From assembly GCF_042453785.1 (NCBI RefSeq), contig NC_091672.1, positions 2,175,001 through 2,239,000 of the forward strand: a stretch of 64,000 nt of DNA, in the 5' to 3' direction. Position 1 is the stretch's first letter. Every line of letters starts with the position of its first letter. The notes under the pieces were generated by a model. It made no database searches, was not told where the DNA came from, and worked only from the letters and a program-made list of their open reading frames with translations. The position numbers were made by a program, and so were the translations under genes. This DNA comes from Malus domestica (lineage: Eukaryota; Streptophyta; Magnoliopsida; Rosales; Rosaceae). This document shows, piece by piece, positions 1 to 12,591 of this stretch.

Positions 1-3000
1 AAATTGTCTCGATAGCCACCTGCAAAAAAAGAAGATAACTTGTCAATCAAGTAATATGATGTCTGCAACAAGGTCTCTAAGCAATTTGTCAATTTTATAC
101 ATTACCTGAGCAAATGCATAGGGCAGTTCAGAATACATTCCGGCAGCTCTTTTGCGGTAGAAAACTGTTCTTTCAATGGCAACAACAGATTGGACCGCAG
201 AAGCATTTGTGGCTCCAAGGAAAAGCACAGCAGCATACATGGCTCCCAAAAGGTTCATCAGATCTTGCTGTTGGGCTCTGTTACAAGAAAATTTTCATTC
301 ACAGTAAATAGAGATGTCGATAACATGATTTCATCAATTATGCAGTTAAAAAAACCAGAGCTTACGTCTGATGTCCTTTCTGCCAAAAGATAAGACCGAA
401 TAAGACACCGATGACAATGGTCATGAAGAATCGGATGGCATTGTACCGAGGGTTTCTCCAATAAGACCAATGCATTTTCCAAAAACAAGCTTTGCACTGA
501 ACAGGGAAAGGTTGGGAGTATTTGGTTGGAAAGTAGAGATCTTTGGACCCGGGAGCCGGTGTACTAAGCTCTTTGATAAGTTCTTGGTTCCTCCTAAAAG
601 AACATTGAGGAAGAGTGAGAATCATAAAACTAAAAATCATAGCTTACCCGAGAAAGATATTACGACACTTACTGGTAAAGCAAGGAGTTTGCGTAAATGT
701 CTGCAAAATCCACATCAAGTTGAGCTTCAACCGCAGGAGCAGTGACCTCCAGCATCCATGTAGCAGGATTGTAACCATCCTTGATCTTGGTCACACCCGG
801 GATGGCCTATAGATGGTTAAATATACGAGTCCAGATAGCATTAAAATCATAGGAAATGACTTCCACACCATGCATTTTCTTCTTATGCACACCTCGTGTA
901 TTTCTGTCACTTGATTCTCCTTTGATTTATTCAAAGTAAAGACTAGAAATAATAGGCGTGTGCAAGAGAGAAAATGCACGTGCGGAAACCGCTTCTCTAA
1001 AATCACTAGTGAAGGACGTACAAGAAATAAGAACTGAAAGGAAAACTCACTTCAAAATGCTCTACAAGCTTGTGAGAATGGCGGCCGAGGGGTCCACCAT
1101 AAATGACTTGCCCTCCACGTTTCATCAGAAGTAACTCGTCGAAAGCTTCAAAAATATCTATGCTTGGCTGGTGAATTGTGCAGACAACAGTTCTGCCTGT
1201 GTCCACCGTGTTTCTCACAGTACGCATGACGATAGCAGCAGCCCTGGCATCGAGACCAGATGTCGGTTCATCCATAAAAATGATAGAGGGATTAACAACC
1301 AGCTCCACAGCTATGGTTAGTCTCTTCCTTTGTTCTGTTGAAAGACCATCTATTCCCGGGAGGCCAACAAGAGAATCCCTTAGTGGATTAAGCTCAACCA
1401 AAGCCATGACTTCTTCAACAAACATCTGTATCACCATTAGGAAGAAACTTTTGGTACTTGAGAAGATTGAAAATAGGATTTCAAGAAGAAAGGAAAGATT
1501 CCAGTGCAACATACCTTTCGTGTTTGTGTATTTACATCAGAAGCAAGACGGAGCCAGGCTGAATACAGGAGAGATTCATAGACAGTAACATGTGGGGAAT
1601 GGATGTCATTCTGTTCACAATAACCGCTGACACGAGCAAATGTTTCTTGGTTCTTTGGATAACCTGATATGTTAATGGTCCCTTCGATATATCCACCAGT
1701 CTTTCTACCTGCCAAGACGTCCATAAGAGTTGTCTTTCCAGCACCACTAACACCTACAAGGGCTGTCAATATTCCGGGCCTAAAAGCACCACAGACATCT
1801 CGTAGCAATTGAAGGCGATCTTCTTCAACTCCATGAGTCTTCATTTCCTGGAATCAGTAATCGATAGAAATATATTTGTTGATCAAAATGAGTATGTAAA
1901 GCATCCGGAATAAAATGTCTAAAATAAATTACTCACAGAGGGCATATCCACGAAGTAGTTCACATGGTTAAACATAAGTGAAAGGGGTTGGAAGGGCAAA
2001 GCCATTCCTTTCTTTGGTGCATGATCCGAATCAACAACCATTTCTGAAGAACTTTTCACTGTCATTTCTTCACTTAACGACTTCTTTCTCTTTCCTTCAC
2101 TTTCTTCATCAGATACGATGGCTTTTGCATCCTCGAGAGCTGATGTTGGTTTCCCCAAAAAAAAAAAAAAAAGGCGGGTGTGTCAGCTCCAGAATTTCAT
2201 TCCGTTAAGAAAAAAGAGTACAGCTTCAAAATGAGATGAACTTACGGTTCAGGTAAGTCAATGCTGCAATGAACAAGATGTTGAAGAGAAGAGAGAAACC
2301 AAATAGTGCTCCAATACATATCCAAAACCAGTGTTCATCTGTGAAGAATCCTCTAGACATGAGGAGGACTTTCCCGACTGTAGTTGCTTTAATTCTTGAA
2401 TCTGTATTTGGCTGCAAACGAAGATAAGAGTTGATTAGATGAACATTTTTTTATGGAACAAAAAATCATGAACTAAAGACAATCAAACCATAGAGAGATC
2501 TTACTGCGCTCCATCTTTTGTCGAGGAATTCATTCATGACGATTGCATTTTGTCCGTACATAATAGGGGAAATGTAGTAGCCCCATAGCATCCAAGGCTC
2601 AAGGTCGTCTGCATTCATAAGAAGAAAAATGGCTTAGAAAGTGAACAATCATAAAAAAATTGAAATTTTCAAGAAACTTAGAACAAATTTAAGCATGCTA
2701 ATGACTTGCTCTAACTACATTAACACGATATAGTTAGATATAAGATTGATTACTTACTTTTGGAAACGATAAATCCTCCCAGGACAAATACCATTAGCAA
2801 GGTAAAGGTACCGAGCGTGCTAGCAACAACTTGTGCTCTCCCAATTGCAGCAATGAGCCGAAAGAGGGACAGAGCCATCTGATGTATGCCAAAGAATGCC
2901 AAAAACTGTTTGAAAAATCTGGAGCAGTGAAGAAAAAATCATTTGAGTTGGTAATCCGGAAGGATATAAATTTATAAGATTGGAAACTAAAAAATATGAA

Positions 3001-6000
3001 CATTACTATTTACCTACTAGCAGCTGGAGCAAATCCAATGGTGTAATAGGTAAGAATGATCCAAATCCCAGATTCCATGAACGAAAGTGGGATCCTGAGG
3101 ACCCAAATTGGTAATCCAAAAGCCCATGCAGGATAAAACAACAAATCCCTCTGCTTATAGAAAACAGGAAGTCTGAAAACAGTCATTGCCAGTTCTGCCA
3201 TACCATTAAACATCACATTGATCAGACTGCAGAACAGTGCTCCGAAAAATTTTCCTCCATCTTGTACTGTCCCCACAGACATTTCTGTTCTAAGGAACAC
3301 AGTCAAGGCAATCAATGACATGATCGTTATCTGCGTGGTCTTAAATATGTACACAAACGAATTGCGCTTCATTAGCCGCCACTCCCTTGCAAAACATGCC
3401 TTGAACAATTCCCAGTTTGAAATGCCATACTTCTTTGTGACCAATGCAGCTGGATGAGCTCTGGACTTCTCATAAGGAACCCCGAGATCAGCTGCAAGCT
3501 GTTGGCCAATACAAAAAGAGTTGAAGGCCTCCACGAACTCAGGAGCCGAAATATATCTGTAAGGTTGGCTTTTTTTTAACCAATACTGCTCTTGGTCCTT
3601 CCTGGATGTCACTTCTTGCAAAAAATCAACAACTCCTTTCCTCTCTGGGCACTTGAATCCCATGCGTTCGAAGAACTCGAGGACACTCTCGCGCGGACCT
3701 TGGTACACGATCTGCCCTTCCGAAAGCAGGATTAGGTCATCAAAGAGCTCAAATGTCTCCGGTGCAGGCTGCAGAAGAGAGATGACCATGGTAACATCCA
3801 TTATGTGAACCAATTGCCTCATGTATCTGCATATCTGAAAAGTTGTGGAACTGTCTAACCCTGTTGATATTTCATCCATCAAAAGAACCTTTGCTGGTCC
3901 TACCAACATCTCCCCTACGCATTGTTCAAGAATTAGTCCCTAAACCATAATTATAAGAAGATTTGATGAACAAAATTAATAACATGGTGCAAAAAAATGT
4001 ACCGGTGGTCAAGCGCTTTTTCTGGCCACCGGAAATACCCCTCCTCATATCATCACCAACCAAGATATCAGCACAGGTATCCAATCCAAGTATCTGTAAA
4101 AACTTATATGCTAAATAGTCAGATTTTCCAAAAATCATAATCCAGTAGAGATTTAAGGGACAGAAATAAACAGGGGTGTGCGGAAATCATTTGTCTTAAA
4201 AAATGAAGGCAATACAAACCTTGAGAACATAATCTGTGACCAAACTAGTCTTCTGGCCTGAGACTGAGGTGGCTTTCATGAATGCATCAATCTCGGGGTC
4301 CGGCTTGATTCCGGCTTCTTTCTCTCTTCTTGAGAGTTCAGCCAGCATTTGGTATCGAGTTCCGACACCCAAACAACGTCCCGAGAAATCCAACGTCTCT
4401 CTCACTGTCATTTCTCCGTAGTGTAGATCATGCTGACTAATGTAAGCACATGTTCTTCTAGGAACAAACTCATGCAGCTCATGGCCACAATATGTGACTT
4501 TCCCAGAAACCTGCTTACCATTTTCCAAGTAATATCAATAACAAAGCTTAATAATGCACACTAATTAAAAAATTTGGAGAGAAAAATATCTCACTCTTAG
4601 ATCATCGTCAAGCTTTCCTGCAAGTGCTAGTAACAAGGTTGTTTTGCCTGCACCTGGAGGACCCAAAAGTAGGGTCATCCTGGGAAATTACCAAATCAGT
4701 TCATTGTTGATAGCATTCGCCTATGCACCTGAGGTTCCGAATTCGGAGTTCGAATCCCATCCCCAACTCAAAACTATACAGCTGATGTAATTTCATACCT
4801 GGAAGGTCTGACTATTCCACTGACATCTTTAAGTATCTGGATTTTTCTCTTTTTTGATGGAGCAAGCTTAATTAATCCCAGAACACTCTGCAGCTCAAAA
4901 AAACTAATGTCTTGAAAAAATAATAATTTAAAGAAATTAAAAAAGTTAAGAAGGAAAAATAAGTTTTTCATAAAATTAGTTAAACCAAGAGAAATCAAAC
5001 CTCAATGGTGTTCAAGGTAGCATTAAGTAGAGTAGGCAGTGCTCTGCTCCCAACATACACATCCCCATCCATAGACAAGTTCTCATATCGAACTTCAATC
5101 TTCGGAATTTCGATCCCCACACTACAAAAATTACAAACATTGACAAAAACCAAAACATTAAAACATTAAAAAAATCCTAAAAAAACCAAAAAAAAATAAG
5201 CTCCGTTTTATACCAAAAGTTGTTTTACTTTAAAGTTAAGCAGTAAAAATGTATTGGTAAAAATAAAATACTTTGTTTATTTTAAAATCAATAATCTCCA
5301 AACAACAACTTATAAAAGCAGTCTCCATGTTGCTTTCATAAAAAGTGGAGTTGAGTTTTCGATGAATAATTTCAATTCTTGTAATATTCTCATTAGTTAT
5401 TTAAAAATGATATGATTTATCTTTCTACATACATTTTTATCACTTGAATAATAAAGTGACTACCACAACTGCCGCCATAACCACAAACGGCATCACCACC
5501 GCTACCGTCTCCCCTAGCACAATTGTTACCACTACACTCCAACCACCACATCCCCCAATTGGCACCACCATTATCATACCGCCAACATTGCTACCACCAT
5601 CACCACCACCACCACTAACGCCGCTGCCACAACCATTGCCTCTGCCACCTATGTTCATTTTTGCTGTTACATACAATTATATATTTTTATATTAAAATTA
5701 ACCAAATCTTTAAAAAAAAAAAACAAAAAAAAAAACAATCCCAAACTGACTCTTAATTTCCTAGTTTTAAAAAAAGCAAATATATGATTTTTCAAGACAA
5801 AGTTTCGTAAATTAGACCAGTTAACTAAGACAGTCTGTAACCGCCCATACACTCGAATTTGAATCGTCTGTAAATTTGAGTAGTTCATAATATCGCTTTC
5901 TACTAAAAAAGAAAAGAAAGAGTTTCAAACCTATCAGTTCTGTCCCTAAGTCTTCTCAAGAAACTTTCGTTATCATCTTCCACAACCTTCAATATACTCT

Positions 6001-6310
6001 CCATCAACTGCTTCCTGTCCTGCATTCCCAGCTTCGTCACGTCCACCTCATCAGTCACCACCCTCCCATTGTCCAGCACCTGCGTCAGCATCCCTCTTTT
6101 CAACCTGTCATACGTTGGCAGCCGCTGGATCGCCGCCCACCGCAGGTCATCCTCCTCATCCTGCCGCCCGCTCCTGTTGAACACATCCGGCGGCGCCTGC
6201 CACACTTCCCCGAAACTTGTGGACGCCCAGCTCCTCTTGCTTCCCAACCCCCAGCTTCTCCGGCTGCTGGTCGACTGGGCCAGATCGTCGCTCGCCAAAG
6301 CCGCCGCCAT
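1..6310 (-). CDS. PDR-type ABC transporter, ABCG29/ABCG36-like (3' end outside window)
   Basis: Full-size ABCG exporter of the plasma membrane (known for the family: export of phenolics, auxin precursors, defence compounds). Exons read on the minus strand: 5931-6310, 5001-5121, 4799-4887, 4595-4679, 4220-4510, 4003-4093, 3014-3914, 2758-2918, 2505-2608, 2246-2411, 1937-2187, 1515-1847, 1051-1425, 673-806, 366-593, 106-277, and one starting at 19 that runs off the window. About 1300 codons are visible of the ~1450-1500 usual; the last membrane helices are missing. NBD1 has Walker [10 protein letters not shown], signature ISGGQKKR and Walker [17 protein letters not shown]2 has [18 protein letters not shown] and [12 protein letters not shown]. 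The start at 6310 opens a typical PDR N-terminus with [19 protein letters not shown]. Exon 11 lacks the expected acceptor: a 17-T run abuts LGKP, and the frame is kept only by a cryptic AG at 2188-2189. The exact ortholog is not certain. Confidence 0.9.
4700..4775 (+). repeat. tRNA-like fragment in ABCG intron 3
   Basis: The intron between the exons ending at 4679 and 4799 contains GCATTCGCCTATGCACC followed by GGAGTTCGAATCCC. The second string matches the B-box/T-arm consensus of tRNA genes. A complete cloverleaf could not be built, so this is more likely the head of a tRNA-derived SINE or a decayed tRNA than a working tRNA gene. Confidence 0.3.
5122..5930. other. Long first intron of the ABCG gene, with CCA/ACC-rich tract
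   Basis: This 809-bp intron separates exon 1 from exon 2. Positions 5455-5650 form a CCACCA-like low-complexity tract. It is open in one frame only because it is a trinucleotide-rich tract; no protein resemblance is seen. Short A and T runs surround it. No other element was recognised. Confidence 0.6.
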
Positions 6311-6489
6311 TTTTGATCTAATTCAACACAGCTCTTGCTTGTGTCCAACTTATCGATTATTCGCCACGTTGCTCATAAAATCGTGGTAAAAGGAAGCAAC
6401 GACAACTGAGAGTTCGTTATATTAACTGAACTGTGCCGGTGCTTTGGATATTATAGCAAACTCAGGTGCTTAAAGAAATGGTTGGGGGC

Positions 6490-6969
6490 AAGGTTCTAAA
6501 AGTCGCTAGGCACTAGTCGGGCGACGGGCTGGGGCCTAGTGGCTAGGCGGGCGCCTAGGCGGACTAGGCGGATTTAAGTAAATCTATCATATTTCAGGTA
6601 AATAAGTGTCTGCTTCTACTTGAAATATATATAATTTCATCATAAACTACAAAATAGAATGCATATATATCATGAAGTATTGGAACATAATGAAAACATG
6701 TGAAATAAGGATATAATGTTTGTTCATTCAAGTATGCAACAAGTCTCTTGCAATTTATTGGAAAAAAACAAAATGCAAAATGAAAGTTATGTATTTTCTG
6801 TCTAAGTGAGTTGCAACCTAGGCGGGTCTAGGCGGGGTGCCTAGACGGGCTAGGCGGGTGCCTAGGTGGTCTAGGCGGTGGGCTGGGGCCTAGGCATTAA
6901 TCGGGGCGGTGGGCTGGGGCCTAGCGCCTAGGCGAGGCCTAGGCGGCGCTAGGTGGGGATTTTTAGAAC
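6490..6969. mobile_element. Mutator-like non-autonomous element rich in CCTAGGCGG motifs
   Basis: The ends are short inverted repeats: left AGGTTCTAAAAGTC, right GATTTTTAGAACAG. The direct repeat TGGTTGGGGG lies outside both ends (from about 6479 and 6971), giving a 9-10 bp target duplication as made by MULEs. Next to each end lie clusters of GCCTAGGCG/CTAGGCGGG-type motifs in both orientations, flanking an AT-rich core at about 6570-6810. There is no coding potential. It lies just upstream of the ABCG 5' UTR. Confidence 0.7.
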
Positions 6970-7890
6970 AGTGGTTGGGGGTGGTGGGACTTAATCATCG
7001 TCGAGGAAACGGCGTGCCATGGTGGTCCAGTGGTGGCCATAAAAGAGAGTGAGTGTGAGTGGTTTGGGAGATTTTTGGTGAGGGTGTCAATTTCATATGT
7101 AGCGGCAGGGGATGCAATGCAGGTTTGAATTTAAGAACCTTCCCTTCTTTGGCACTGATGTGTGCTGATGTTGAGTGTTTATATTTATTTCTTAATCTTA
7201 AACAAAGCGATAGATAATTCGAACACATAATATCAAGTATTATACTACAATATAACACTTTTAATCAATTGAGTTATAAGTTTTTCCATGACGTTGAGTG
7301 TTTTTAGTTGAATATATGTGGGTTGTTGTAACTTTTGAGTTTTAACTCATTGCTTAATTCTTTTATATTTCTTCTCCAAAAAAGAAAATCTTTATATATT
7401 TGCCACTCGTTGTTTAGTTTTGTATGTTATTTTATAAAATGTATGTTTTGTTACTTTTATATACAAAAAAAAAAATATCAAGAGTACGTGTATGCTCGAG
7501 TGCATTCCATAACAATTGATTGAGCAATTAGCAAGTTTCAACACCTAATTAACTTAACACTGCAATTCATTATTTAGGTTAACTATGAACTAAGTAATTA
7601 ATTAAAAAACCAAAAAGTTATATCGCATTGTTTACTAATCATTTTTCTTTGTTATATTGGAAAAAATTGAACTTCAAACTCTTAACTTATCATAATCTTC
7701 TTAGCTGGTTACCACACCTGTTCTCTTAAAATAAACTTTTCTTATAATTAAAGCACAAATTAATATTTACTCGCTAGCTGCAAGTGGTCTTGTTCTTTTT
7801 CTTAGATTAAAAGATATCTGAAATAGTCATTGTGTGCAAATGATTTTAAAATTAATAACAATACGAAAATGACTTTTACAGCTCTAAAAT
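6970..7890. other. AT-rich intergenic DNA, nothing recognised
   Basis: No gene, RNA or clear element was found on either strand. The ORFs here are short, biased by A/T runs and unlike known proteins. Confidence 0.6.
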
Positions 7891-7892
7891 TA

Positions 7893-8118
7893 ATGAGGAT
7901 CCTCTCCGGATCCTCTTTGTGAGAATTTTGGGATTCCTCAAATCGTGTCCGTTTATCGTACATCATGCGGTAAAAAATTATTTTAAATACTTTTATTTAA
8001 AATCAAATATGAATAGTACCTGACAAAAACTGACCGTACAATATACGATGAACGAACACGATTTAAAAATCACCAAAATCCTCACAAAGAGAATTTGAAA
8101 ATGATCCTCATTCCTCTA
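7893..8118. mobile_element. MITE, GGATCCTC family, copy 1
   Basis: The element starts GAGGATCCTC and closes with GATCCTCATTCC-type sequence in the opposite sense. Inside are paired blocks CAAATCGTGTCCGTTTATCG and CGATGAACGAACACGATTT that are inverted relative to one another. Copies with the same layout occur near 39917, 43516, 46388 and 62338. It has no coding capacity. Confidence 0.65.
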
Positions 8119-8523
8119 AAATAGTTGTCATATATGCCTTTCTCTATATTTTACGTCTGAGACAAAAGGTTCACTATAAATCTGTTTCTAGGTCACTTTA
8201 AGAGATATATTTCTCAACTCCTAGGAAAACAAGTGTTACAGATATTTAAATGTGAAAATTTGTAGGATATTGCTCATTTTATAAGGAAAAATTAGTATCT
8301 GATTTTTAATTATTCATGTTCATAGATTGAGACTTTATTAGTTTTCAGATTTTCATCTAAGTCCTTAGCGTTAATCTAATAATAAATTTATAGGTCAACT
8401 ACATAGTTTTTTAAAATAAAAATTAGTAAGTGATTAGATTTTTAATACTCACACCTTTATTAAACTCCTAATTAATTTTCAATTCAAACATTTCCAAAAT
8501 AAAAAAATAAAAGTAGAATAAAT

Positions 8524-8690
8524 ATTTTTTTTTAACAAACGATATCATCTACACTAAGGGGGAGGGGTGGACATAGCCCATAATAGGCTAGCAAAAATGT
8601 GGTTCAAATTCGCCTTTAGCAAGAATCGAACATAAAACCTCTCACTTACAAGTGAGAGGAATACCACTAAACCGTCCGTCCGTCCGTAGT
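8524..8690 (-). repeat. tRNA-derived SINE-like element, copy a
   Basis: Reads in reverse. The tail is the T-run at 8524-8533. The body contains the complement of AGTGAGAGGTTTTATGTTCG, with a B-box-like GTTCGATTC, and of AGCCTATTATGGGC. The same unit recurs at about 17055, 20655, 40150, 42013 and 48211, in both orientations and with A-rich tails, which is what a Pol III retroposon family looks like. A CCGT tetramer repeat lies at the 5' side. Confidence 0.55.
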
Positions 8691-10154
8691 ACAAAGTGGC
8701 AAAATTAGAATAAGTATGTACCCATTAGATTTTTATAAAAATATTTTCAATTTTTTAATCTTAAGTTTACCCATTCATATAATTTTTAAAATTTTTTAAT
8801 CTTAAATGTTCCCTTTGTTAAATATACAAAATTTTTATATGTAAACTATACCATTTTACTGTAAATTGTACCCAATTTTTATATAAAATCCGTTTAATTT
8901 TTTTAATCCATTTTTTAACTTATGTACATCGTTTATTTGAGAATGTATCTATATCAAGTTTAATTGAAGAAATTTACTGATATTATAAAGCCCTTTTTTT
9001 GTGGTTTTGAAGAATGTACCCATGTTTTGTTACAATGATCTTTTCTTTTTTTTGTCAAACGAATATTTTTGTTAATTTTGATGAATGTACCCAGGTGTGT
9101 GTGTGTGTGTGTAATATTAGAGTGTATAATTTATATTTTAATATTTTTAATCTTACAAATTACGGGTTTTATTTAAAATCTCGTTAGTATAAACAATTAT
9201 ATTGTTTAATTTAATTTAAAAAATATAGTAACCTACATAGAAATATATTATTACATTAATGTCAGGGACTTCAATAAAAAACTGAAAATCAACAAGATTT
9301 AAGTAAAAAAACATTGATAGCTATGGACCGCATCCAAAGTCTCTGTTTCATAAATAACTAGCTACTCTCCTTAATTTTCTTGTGGAGATGGAGAGAAAGA
9401 GGATGGGCAAGGTTACCAAATAACTCAATAATTTCTACCAAGTAGACCAAACATGAGAAGTTTCTTTATATTCACTTGCCAACCACACAGATAGAAACCC
9501 ACCAAATTAAGCCAAAATTAAACCGTAATAAGTGAGACAGTTACAGAAAAGAACTTTAATGATTAAGCAGTGACTCTGCCTGCTCTCAAATAGCAATTCC
9601 CAGTTGCTGTTTAGTGGATCCAGTTTCTGAGATTGAATGTTTACATAAATTGGATTTAATATGAATTGAATTTGTTGACAATGCATGGAGCCGTACGTAC
9701 GTAGTGGAAAATGATGGCACGTCTATCTAACCCTAAATCCCTTATTTATTAGGTTACGTATACTTCACTGCCGATTGTTGGTGCTTCTAGCCTTTTCAAA
9801 ATGTCCAGAACACGTGAGTATGCTATATATTATTATACTAGTAGAGAAAAAAAAATTTCAAGTGTCCCTTCACTTATACAAAAACATATGACGTATGTAT
9901 TCGTGTTTCGAGCACCTACAATGACAGATGACGCTTTGCAGCTTGCTTGATAGATATAAGCCCATCCATGGAAAATTAATAAAATAAAAGTTACTCTAAT
10001 TAAATACATTATATATTGATATGTCAATGATTAGTAAAATGCTCCCCTGTTAAACTATTACCGGATTATGATTTATAGATCTCATGTTAAGTTGTGTTTA
10101 TTTTATTAAACTGTAAATTAAAACGAAGTCAACTGCAAAAATCAACTTGATTAA
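8691..10154. other. AT-rich intergenic DNA with (GT)n microsatellite
   Basis: No gene was recognised. A (GT)8 run lies at about 9096-9112. Several stretches near 8700-9130 repeat the phrase GAATGTACCCA or its variants, perhaps from an old decayed element. Confidence 0.5.
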
Positions 10155-10163
10155 TATTCAAAT

Positions 10164-12223
10164 GGCTTTTTATTCAAAATGGTCCCTGAGATTTGCATCA
10201 TCCATAAGTTTGGTCTCTAAGATTTAAAATCAATAGAAGTAATCCCTGAAATTGTCCATCATCTATGATTTTGGTCCTTTCGCTGAAGTTTTTAGCCGGA
10301 AGTTTGGGCAATTTTCAAAGCTTCGTAACTCAATCGTTTTTTAACCAAATTCGACCCGTAATATATCAAATGAATATAGGAAACTATAGAATAAGATTAT
10401 ATCTATTTGAAAGCCCAATGGTTGCCGGAGATGGTCGGAAAATAGCCTCAAAATTGACTGGTCCGAGGAAAAACTGGAAAACTGGAAAACTCGCCGGAAA
10501 CTGGGTAAACTTTAAACGTTCATAACTTCTTCAATACTCAACGAAATTAGGTGATTCAAAAACAAAAATCATACTTCTTGACGAGAAGAAGAGAATGGTA
10601 CCTTTTTTAACTGATAAATCGCCGTGGTTTGGCCGAAAAATGGCTCGAAAGTTGCTAACTTTCGAGCCCTTTACCCGCCAAACCACGGCGAGTTAGCCAT
10701 TTAAAAAGATACCATTCTCTTATTCACATCGAGAAGTATGATTTTCATTTTTGAATCACTTGATTTCGTTAAGTATTGAAGAAGTTATGAACGTTTAAAG
10801 TTTACCCAGTTTTCGGCGAGTTTCCGGAAAGTTTTCCAGTTTTCCCTCGGACCCAGTGGCGAAGCTACGTGAGGACGAGGAGTGGCAGCCGCCCCTCCCC
10901 TCGCCGGAAATCAAGCCCAGGAGCGGTGGTTCCGCCCCTCCGGTCACGTCGAAAGCGATAAATTTCCGTCTGGTTTTCGACCTTTTGGATGTCCCTGCTC
11001 TATCCCAGCATAGGCTGATTGCGTGCTCTCTTATTTTCGAAAAACCTAAGCCAAAGAAAGGAGAAACGAAGATCTGCATTTTGCAGCTTCTGGAGACTGG
11101 AAATTTAGTTCTGGAACACTGGTTCTAACGAAGAAGAAGGGAAAGGAATAAGAGAGAGACTTTCTCTCTCCCATCTCACCCCACCCCACGTGACCTTTCT
11201 TAATTACAATTTGTTTTTTTTTTTAAATATTGGCCAATCAATTGGCACCACCAACCTGCTTTGATTTATTTTTTAATTATTGTTAAATTAATTTGACCAC
11301 TCTTTCAATATTTTTTAAGCCATTTGTTTGACACTATTATTCATCTTAAAATTCATTATAAATTTATACGAGCTTCAAAAAATAATTTGTAAAATATTAC
11401 GAACTCGTCATTATTTTTTTTCTTTCTCTTACCATCAAATTCAACAAAGTAATAAAGAAAATTTGTCAATATTTTTATATATTATATGTTTTATAATAAA
11501 TATTTTTTGGATATTATAAGCTATATAATAAATAGACAATTATTTATACGGTATATAATAAATTTATTCAAATTTGCCTAGGCCCTCGCCTTAGTGTAAA
11601 GTCATGTCCATTACCCGATTAGAGCTTAGCATCTTTTAAAACTTTGCTAATTATACAGTTAAGTAATAGGACGATACAAAGAGAAACGGTGTTAAATCAT
11701 CCTTCAAATAATATTGTTGTTCAAACCCTCCTTCGACTATTTTGAGTAGTCCAAATCCTCTTTTGAATATTTCGGTTAGTGCAAATTCTTCTACGGGTAG
11801 TTCAAATAATCTTCTTGCAAATCCTAGACTTAAACCTCGAATAAATGTTCACATTTTTCGGGACCCTAAATTTTTTAAATTTCGCCCCTCCTCTCAAGAA
11901 TTCCTGGCTTCGCCACTGCTCGGACCAGTCAACTTTGAGGCTATTTTCTGACCATCTCTGGAAATCATTGGGCTTCCAAATAGATATAATCTTATTCTAC
12001 ACTTTCTTATCTTTATTTTGATATATTATGGGTCGAATTTGGTTAAGAAACGATTGAGTTACGAAGCTTTGAAAATTGCCCAAACTTCCGGCCAAAAGCT
12101 TCAGCAGAATGACCAAAATCATTGATAGTGGACAATCTCAGGGACTACTTCTATTGATTTTAAATCTCAGGGACCAAACTTATGAATGATGCAAATCTCA
12201 GGGACCATTTTGAATAAAAAGCC
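10164..12223. mobile_element. Long-TIR Mutator-like foldback element (host of a nested hAT)
   Basis: The element begins GGCTTTTTATTCAAAATGG and ends with the exact complement CCATTTTGAATAAAAAGCC. Both sides are bounded by the 9-bp direct repeat TATTCAAAT (10155-10163 and 12224-12232), the hallmark of Mutator-type insertion. Without the nested hAT and its duplication the element is about 987 bp. It is almost entirely one palindrome with its centre near 10655 and arms of about 490 bp. The right arm is broken at 10853/11919 by the hAT. No transposase is encoded. Confidence 0.85.
10854..11918. mobile_element. Non-autonomous hAT-type element nested in the palindrome
   Basis: The terminal inverted repeats are CAGTGGCGAAGC and GCTTCGCCACTG. 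A perfect 8-bp target duplication CTCGGACC flanks it at 10846-10853 and 11919-11926, and removing the element restores the host palindrome. At 1065 bp, with only short unrecognised ORFs, it lacks a transposase. Confidence 0.9.
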
Positions 12224-12232
12224 TATTCAAAT

Positions 12233-12582
12233 TAAAATTATGCAAGACAATTTAGTATAGAGACGCTTTTCATTAGGGTTTTGATATGTAAACTCTCATT
12301 TTATCAATAGCAAAGCCACATAGAGGTCATGATAAGTCCAGACCCGTCCTAAAACTTTTATAATTTATATTTGTTATCTGCTACTTTTTACAATAAAGAA
12401 AATGCAGTTCATGAAGTAGTGAGTAGAATTTGACAATTACATCATGCCATGATTCCGAATCTTATGGTTGCCAACGACCCTTCGTTTTTCATAAATTCAG
12501 CTTTATTACTACCCTTCCACCAGTTTGCTACCACTTGACAATATATTATTATATTGTATGAATATAACGTCACTTTATAACA
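12233..12582. other. Intergenic spacer between two long-TIR elements
   Basis: AT-rich DNA. No gene, RNA or element was recognised. Confidence 0.6.
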
Positions 12583-12591
12583 ATTTTTTTT

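Noticed and set aside
4700..4775. Possible tRNA gene in an intron
   Set aside because: B-box-like word present, but no acceptor stem or anticodon arm could be paired.
5440..5695. Threonine/proline-rich ORF and its glycine/valine-rich antisense
   Set aside because: Lies within an ABCG intron and reflects a CCA/ACC low-complexity tract.
10795..11128. ORFs of 90-94 codons at the left end of the hAT
   Set aside because: They span the transposon border and its GC-rich end. No transposase or other family features.
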